64,000 nt of DNA from Leifsonia sp. SCN 70-46 (GTDB lineage: Bacteria; Actinomycetota; Actinomycetes; Actinomycetales; Microbacteriaceae): the NCBI GenBank assembly GCA_001725325.1, contig MEFY01000002.1, positions 496,001-560,000 on the forward strand, given 5' to 3'. This document shows, piece by piece, positions 61,117 to 64,000 of this stretch. Numbering within the stretch: position 1 is the first letter of the stretch; each line of letters starts with the position of its first letter. A program made the position numbers and the translations under genes. The notes beneath the pieces are model-generated. The model did no database searches. It was not told where the DNA came from and saw only the letters and a program-made list of their open reading frames with translations.

Positions 61117-61872
61117 CTAGATCGAGTGTCCGCCGTCGAGCGGCAGGATGAGGCCCGTGATGTTCACGGCCTCCGGGGCGGCGAGGAACACGACCGCCTG
61201 GGCCAGGTGCTCCGGCTCGCCCAGCAGGCGCGTCGGGATCTGGTCGAGCAGCGCGGCGCGGCGCTCGGGGGTGTCGTTGTCGCGGCCCGGCGTCGCCTGG
61301 GCTCCGGGCGCGAGGGCGTTGACCGTGATGCCCTGCTCGGCGACCTCGATCGCGAGGGCCTTCGTGAGCCCCACGACCCCGGCCTTCGCCGCCGCGTAGG
61401 CGGTGGCGCCGCGCACGAGCCGGCCGCCCGAGACGGCGGCGATCGAGGCGATGTTGACGATGCGCCCCGAGCGCTGCTCGATCATGCCGGGCAGCACCGC
61501 GCGCGTGACGTTGAAGACCGAGGTGAGGTTGCGGTCGAGCTGGGTTTGCCAGGTCTCCGGGGCCATCTCGTGGAAGAAGCTCACGGCCCCGCCGCCGGCT
61601 CCGTTGAGCAGGATGTCGACGGCCCCCCACTCGGCGACGATGCCCCCGACCGCTGCCTGCACGGCGTCGAAGTCGGTGAGGTCGGCGGTCGCGCTGAGCG
61701 CCCGCGCGCCGTGGGCGCGGACGAGCCCCGCGGTCTCCTCCAGCCCCGCACCGTTGAGGTCGAGGCCCGCGACATCCGCGCCCTCGGCCGCGAGGGTCTC
61801 GGCGATGACGCGGCCGAGCGCGCCGGCGGCTCCCGTCACGAGAGCCCGCTTGCCCTGCAGTCGTCCGGCCAT
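61117..61872 (-). CDS. Short-chain dehydrogenase/reductase (SDR)
   Basis: Classical SDR of 251 residues. The cofactor motif is VTGAAGALGRVIAE, then NGAGGGAV, the catalytic Ser region IVNIASIAAVSGG, YAAAKAG (YxxxK) and a C-terminal GGHSI. The acidic LDLNG after the second strand suggests NAD. GAGGAGAG precedes ATG 61872. A LacI-type palindrome lies 20 bases upstream. It could oxidise a sugar to a lactone; an apiose dehydrogenase role is conceivable but unproven. Confidence 0.92.
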   Translation of the reverse strand: MAGRLQGKRALVTGAAGALGRVIAETLAAEGADVAGLDLNGAGLEETAGLVRAHGARALSATADLTDFDAVQAAVGGIVAEWGAVDILLNGAGGGAVSFFHEMAPETWQTQLDRNLTSVFNVTRAVLPGMIEQRSGRIVNIASIAAVSGGRLVRGATAYAAAKAGVVGLTKALAIEVAEQGITVNALAPGAQATPGRDNDTPERRAALLDQIPTRLLGEPEHLAQAVVFLAAPEAVNITGLILPLDGGHSI

Positions 61873-61892
61873 CTGGCTCTCCTCATCGAGTT

Positions 61893-61906
61893 TTGGAACG
61901 TTTCAA
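61893..61906. promoter_or_regulatory. LacI-type operator before the SDR gene
   Basis: TTGGAACGTTTCAA (61893-61906) is a palindrome with one mismatched pair, with the central ACGT typical of LacI-family sites. It lies 20 bases upstream of the SDR ATG and just after the GH3 stop. No matching LacI gene other than cebR is in the window. Confidence 0.68.
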
Positions 61907-61925
61907 CAGGGAGGGTAGCACGGGC

Positions 61926-64000
61926 TCACACCGCGGCGGCGACGCGTCCCGCCGCCCCGGGGTACCGCGCCGGCACGACGGGCCCCGTGAGCTCGACGTC
62001 GACGTGCTGCCCCTCCGCCGCCGCGTCGCGCGCGACGATGAGCCGGATCGTGCCGGGCTCGACCACGCGCTCCCCCGACCGCGCGATGAGCGAGAACGCC
62101 GCGCACGTCACGGTCGCGCGAACGCGCACGGCGCCCTCCGCGGGCACGGACACGCGTCCGTGGGCGACGAGCCAGCGCACGGGCCGGCTCACCGAGGCGA
62201 CGGGGTCGTGCGCGTAGACCTGCACGACCTCGGTGCCGTCGCGGTCGCCCGTGTTCCGCACGTCGAACTCGAGCTGCACGGTGCCGTCGGTCGGGACATC
62301 CTCGGAGGCCGTCACCGGCCCGTGCTCGAAGGTCGTGTAGGTGAGCCCGAAGCCGAACGGGAAGGCGGGCGTCGGGTCGGCCGAGCTCATGGGCGTCTTG
62401 CCGCCGAGCACGGGATGCAGGTAGCCGGAGGGCTGCAGCGTCGTCGCGGCGGGGATGCCGACGGGCAGGCGACCCGAGGGCATGACGCGCCCGGAGAGCA
62501 GCCCCGCGATCGCGGCCCCGCCCTCCTGCCCGGGCAGGAAGGCCTGCACGACTGCCGCCGCGCGCTCGGCGAGCCCGTCGAGGATGTACGGGCGCCCGGT
62601 CACGAGCACGAGCACGACGGGCGTCCCGGTGTCGAGCACCTCCTCGACGAGGCGTCGCTGCAGGCCTGGCAGCTGGAGGTCGGCGGTGTCGCATCCCTCG
62701 CCCGACGTGCCCTTGCCGAACATGCCGGACTGGTCGCCGACCACGACGACCGCGAGCTCGGCGGAGCCCGCAGCCGCGACCGCGGCGGGGATGCCCGACG
62801 CGTTGGACGACATGACGTCGCAGCCGCGCTCGGCGACGATCTCGGCCGCGGGGAACTCCGCGGCGAGCGCCTCGGCGACCGTCGCGATGACGACGCCCGG
62901 ATCGTGGTCGGGGTGGTGCGGCAGCACGTGGTTGGCGAACGAGTAGCAGCCGAGCAGCGAGTCGGCGGCGAAGGCGTTGGGACCGACGAGGGCGATGCGC
63001 GCGGGGGCGCTGAGGGGCAGCACGCCGTCGTTGCGCAGGAGCACGAGCGACTCCTCCGCGAGCAGGGCGGCGACCTCGCGGTTGGCTGCGGAGTCGAGGT
63101 CGACGGCGGGGTCTAGCGGCTCGGGCGCATCCAGCAGTCCGAGCTGCTCCTTCTGCGCGAGCACGCGGCGCAGGGCCCGGTCGACGAGCGCCTCGTCAAC
63201 GGCGCCCGACTCCACGAGCTCCGCGAGCGGCTCGAGGTAGGCGGACCCGGTCGGCAGCTCGACATCGATGCCCGCCGCGAGGGCGAGCGCCGCGGCCTCG
63301 CCGAGGGAGCGCGCTACGGCGTGCATCCTCTCGAGGAAGGTCACGGCGAAGTAGTCGGCGACGACCGTGCCCTCGAAGCCCCAGTCGTCGCGCAGGATGC
63401 CCGTGAGCAGGTCAGGGTCGGCGGCGACCGGCACGCCGTCGACCTCCGTGTACGAGTTCATGACGGAGCGCGCGCCGCCCTCACGGATCGCGAGCTCGAA
63501 CGGCGGCAGGAACACCTCGGCGAGCTCGCGCCGGCCGATGCCCACCGGCCCGTGGTTCTGCCCGCCGCGCGACGACGAATAGCCCACGAAGTGCTTGAGC
63601 GTCGACACGACCCCCTCGGCCTCGACGCCCGCGACGTAGGCGGTGCCGACGGACGCCACGAGCCACGGGTCTTCCGAGATGCACTCCTCCACGCGGCCCC
63701 AGCGCGCGTCGCGCACGACGTCGAGCACGGGCGCGAGCCCCTGGTGCACGCCCAGGGAGCGCAGGTCGGCGCCGATGCGGCGGGCCATCCTGCCGACGAG
63801 GTCGGGGTCGAACGACGCGCCCCACGCGAGCGGCGTCGGGTAGGTCGTGGCGCCGAGCGCGAGCACACCCGTGAGGCACTCCTCGTGCACTGTCGCGCGG
63901 ATGCCCGTGCGCCCGTGCAGGTAGGCCTGCCGCTCCTCGAGCTGCGCCACACCCTCAGCCGCGGCGATCGGTCGCGTGCCGTAGTGCCGCGTGAACTGGC
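61926..64000 (-). CDS. GH3 beta-glycosidase (5' end cut by window edge)
   Basis: Family 3 glycoside hydrolase, at least 691 residues; the N-terminus lies beyond the right edge. The (beta/alpha)8 domain has CLTGVLALGATTYPTPLAWGASFD, VQQ-like GVHQGLAPVLDVVRDARWGRVEECISEDP, KHFVGYSSSRGG and the nucleophile Asp in VVADYFAV (SDW in most members). The second domain carries LVLLRNDGVLPL, and a C-terminal fibronectin-III-like domain follows. It acts on beta-linked glucose or xylose oligomers. No signal is visible because the start is missing. It precedes the SDR-CMD pair. Confidence 0.92.
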   Translation of the reverse strand, partial: QFTRHYGTRPIAAAEGVAQLEERQAYLHGRTGIRATVHEECLTGVLALGATTYPTPLAWGASFDPDLVGRMARRIGADLRSLGVHQGLAPVLDVVRDARWGRVEECISEDPWLVASVGTAYVAGVEAEGVVSTLKHFVGYSSSRGGQNHGPVGIGRRELAEVFLPPFELAIREGGARSVMNSYTEVDGVPVAADPDLLTGILRDDWGFEGTVVADYFAVTFLERMHAVARSLGEAAALALAAGIDVELPTGSAYLEPLAELVESGAVDEALVDRALRRVLAQKEQLGLLDAPEPLDPAVDLDSAANREVAALLAEESLVLLRNDGVLPLSAPARIALVGPNAFAADSLLGCYSFANHVLPHHPDHDPGVVIATVAEALAAEFPAAEIVAERGCDVMSSNASGIPAAVAAAGSAELAVVVVGDQSGMFGKGTSGEGCDTADLQLPGLQRRLVEEVLDTGTPVVLVLVTGRPYILDGLAERAAAVVQAFLPGQEGGAAIAGLLSGRVMPSGRLPVGIPAATTLQPSGYLHPVLGGKTPMSSADPTPAFPFGFGLTYTTFEHGPVTASEDVPTDGTVQLEFDVRNTGDRDGTEVVQVYAHDPVASVSRPVRWLVAHGRVSVPAEGAVRVRATVTCAAFSLIARSGERVVEPGTIRLIVARDAAAEGQHVDVELTGPVVPARYPGAAGRVAAAV

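Overview
The window is high-GC DNA from an actinomycete, most likely a plant- or soil-associated member of the Microbacteriaceae (inference). Supporting signs are the codon bias, many GTG starts, CebR-type and DtxR-type operators, many leaderless starts, and a core block tRNA-Ser, LytR-CpsA-Psr protein, tRNA-Ser, HAD phosphatase, serS, diacylglycerol kinase, pheA, pgm. Every gene call comes from reading the sequence and recalled family motifs; no database search was run.

Layout. (A) 1-9134: a sugar ABC transporter (binding protein plus two permeases, one cut by the left edge) faces a ROK repressor. A PucR-type regulator then faces a tightly coupled four-gene catabolic operon (atypical SDR, EthD-like protein, FAH-family hydrolase, zinc dehydrogenase). 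(B) 9131-19925: a second sugar ABC operon carries an acetylxylan-esterase-like enzyme and a hydroxyacid dehydrogenase. It is divergent from a DeoR-HTH/LacI-sensor regulator and followed by a sugar-phosphate isomerase-like protein, a GH78 alpha-L-rhamnosidase and a GH1 beta-glucosidase. (C) 20235-23488: a serine hydrolase and a TetR/MFS efflux pair. (D) 23526-33959: the core block with two tRNA-Ser genes. A DUF559-type nuclease gene sits in it between two matched 61-bp palindromes, and a duplicated tRNA-Ser 3' end lies beside the first tRNA. (E) 34113-42084: an MFS exporter, then a cebEFG-cebR-bglC cellobiose/cellodextrin locus with three operators upstream and one inside cebR. (F) 42105-52875: small proteins; a lipoate-ligase/iron-type ABC operon behind a DtxR box; a hydrolase; a MarR/MFS pair; a MazF-type toxin-antitoxin pair; the ATP-grasp/alpha-E/transglutaminase operon; a deazaflavin-dependent oxidoreductase. 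(G) 52940-60610: six genes translationally coupled apart from one 63-base gap (MFS, DhaK-DhaL kinase, RpiB-like, TIM-like, TIM-barrel OiaC-like, ApnO-like), divergent from a GntR regulator and an SMP-30 lactonase. (H) 60699-64000: a carboxymuconolactone-decarboxylase-like protein and an SDR behind a LacI-type operator, then a GH3 glycosidase running off the right edge.

Taken together, the window looks built for taking apart plant polysaccharides and glycosides (cellobiose, rhamnosides, acetylated xylan, GH3 substrates). Region G fits best as an oxidative D-apionate/D-apiose route ending in L-erythrulose and then D-erythrose 4-phosphate. That pathway, the palindrome-flanked nuclease gene, the iron-box lipoate-ligase operon and the embedded operator in cebR are the observations most worth following.
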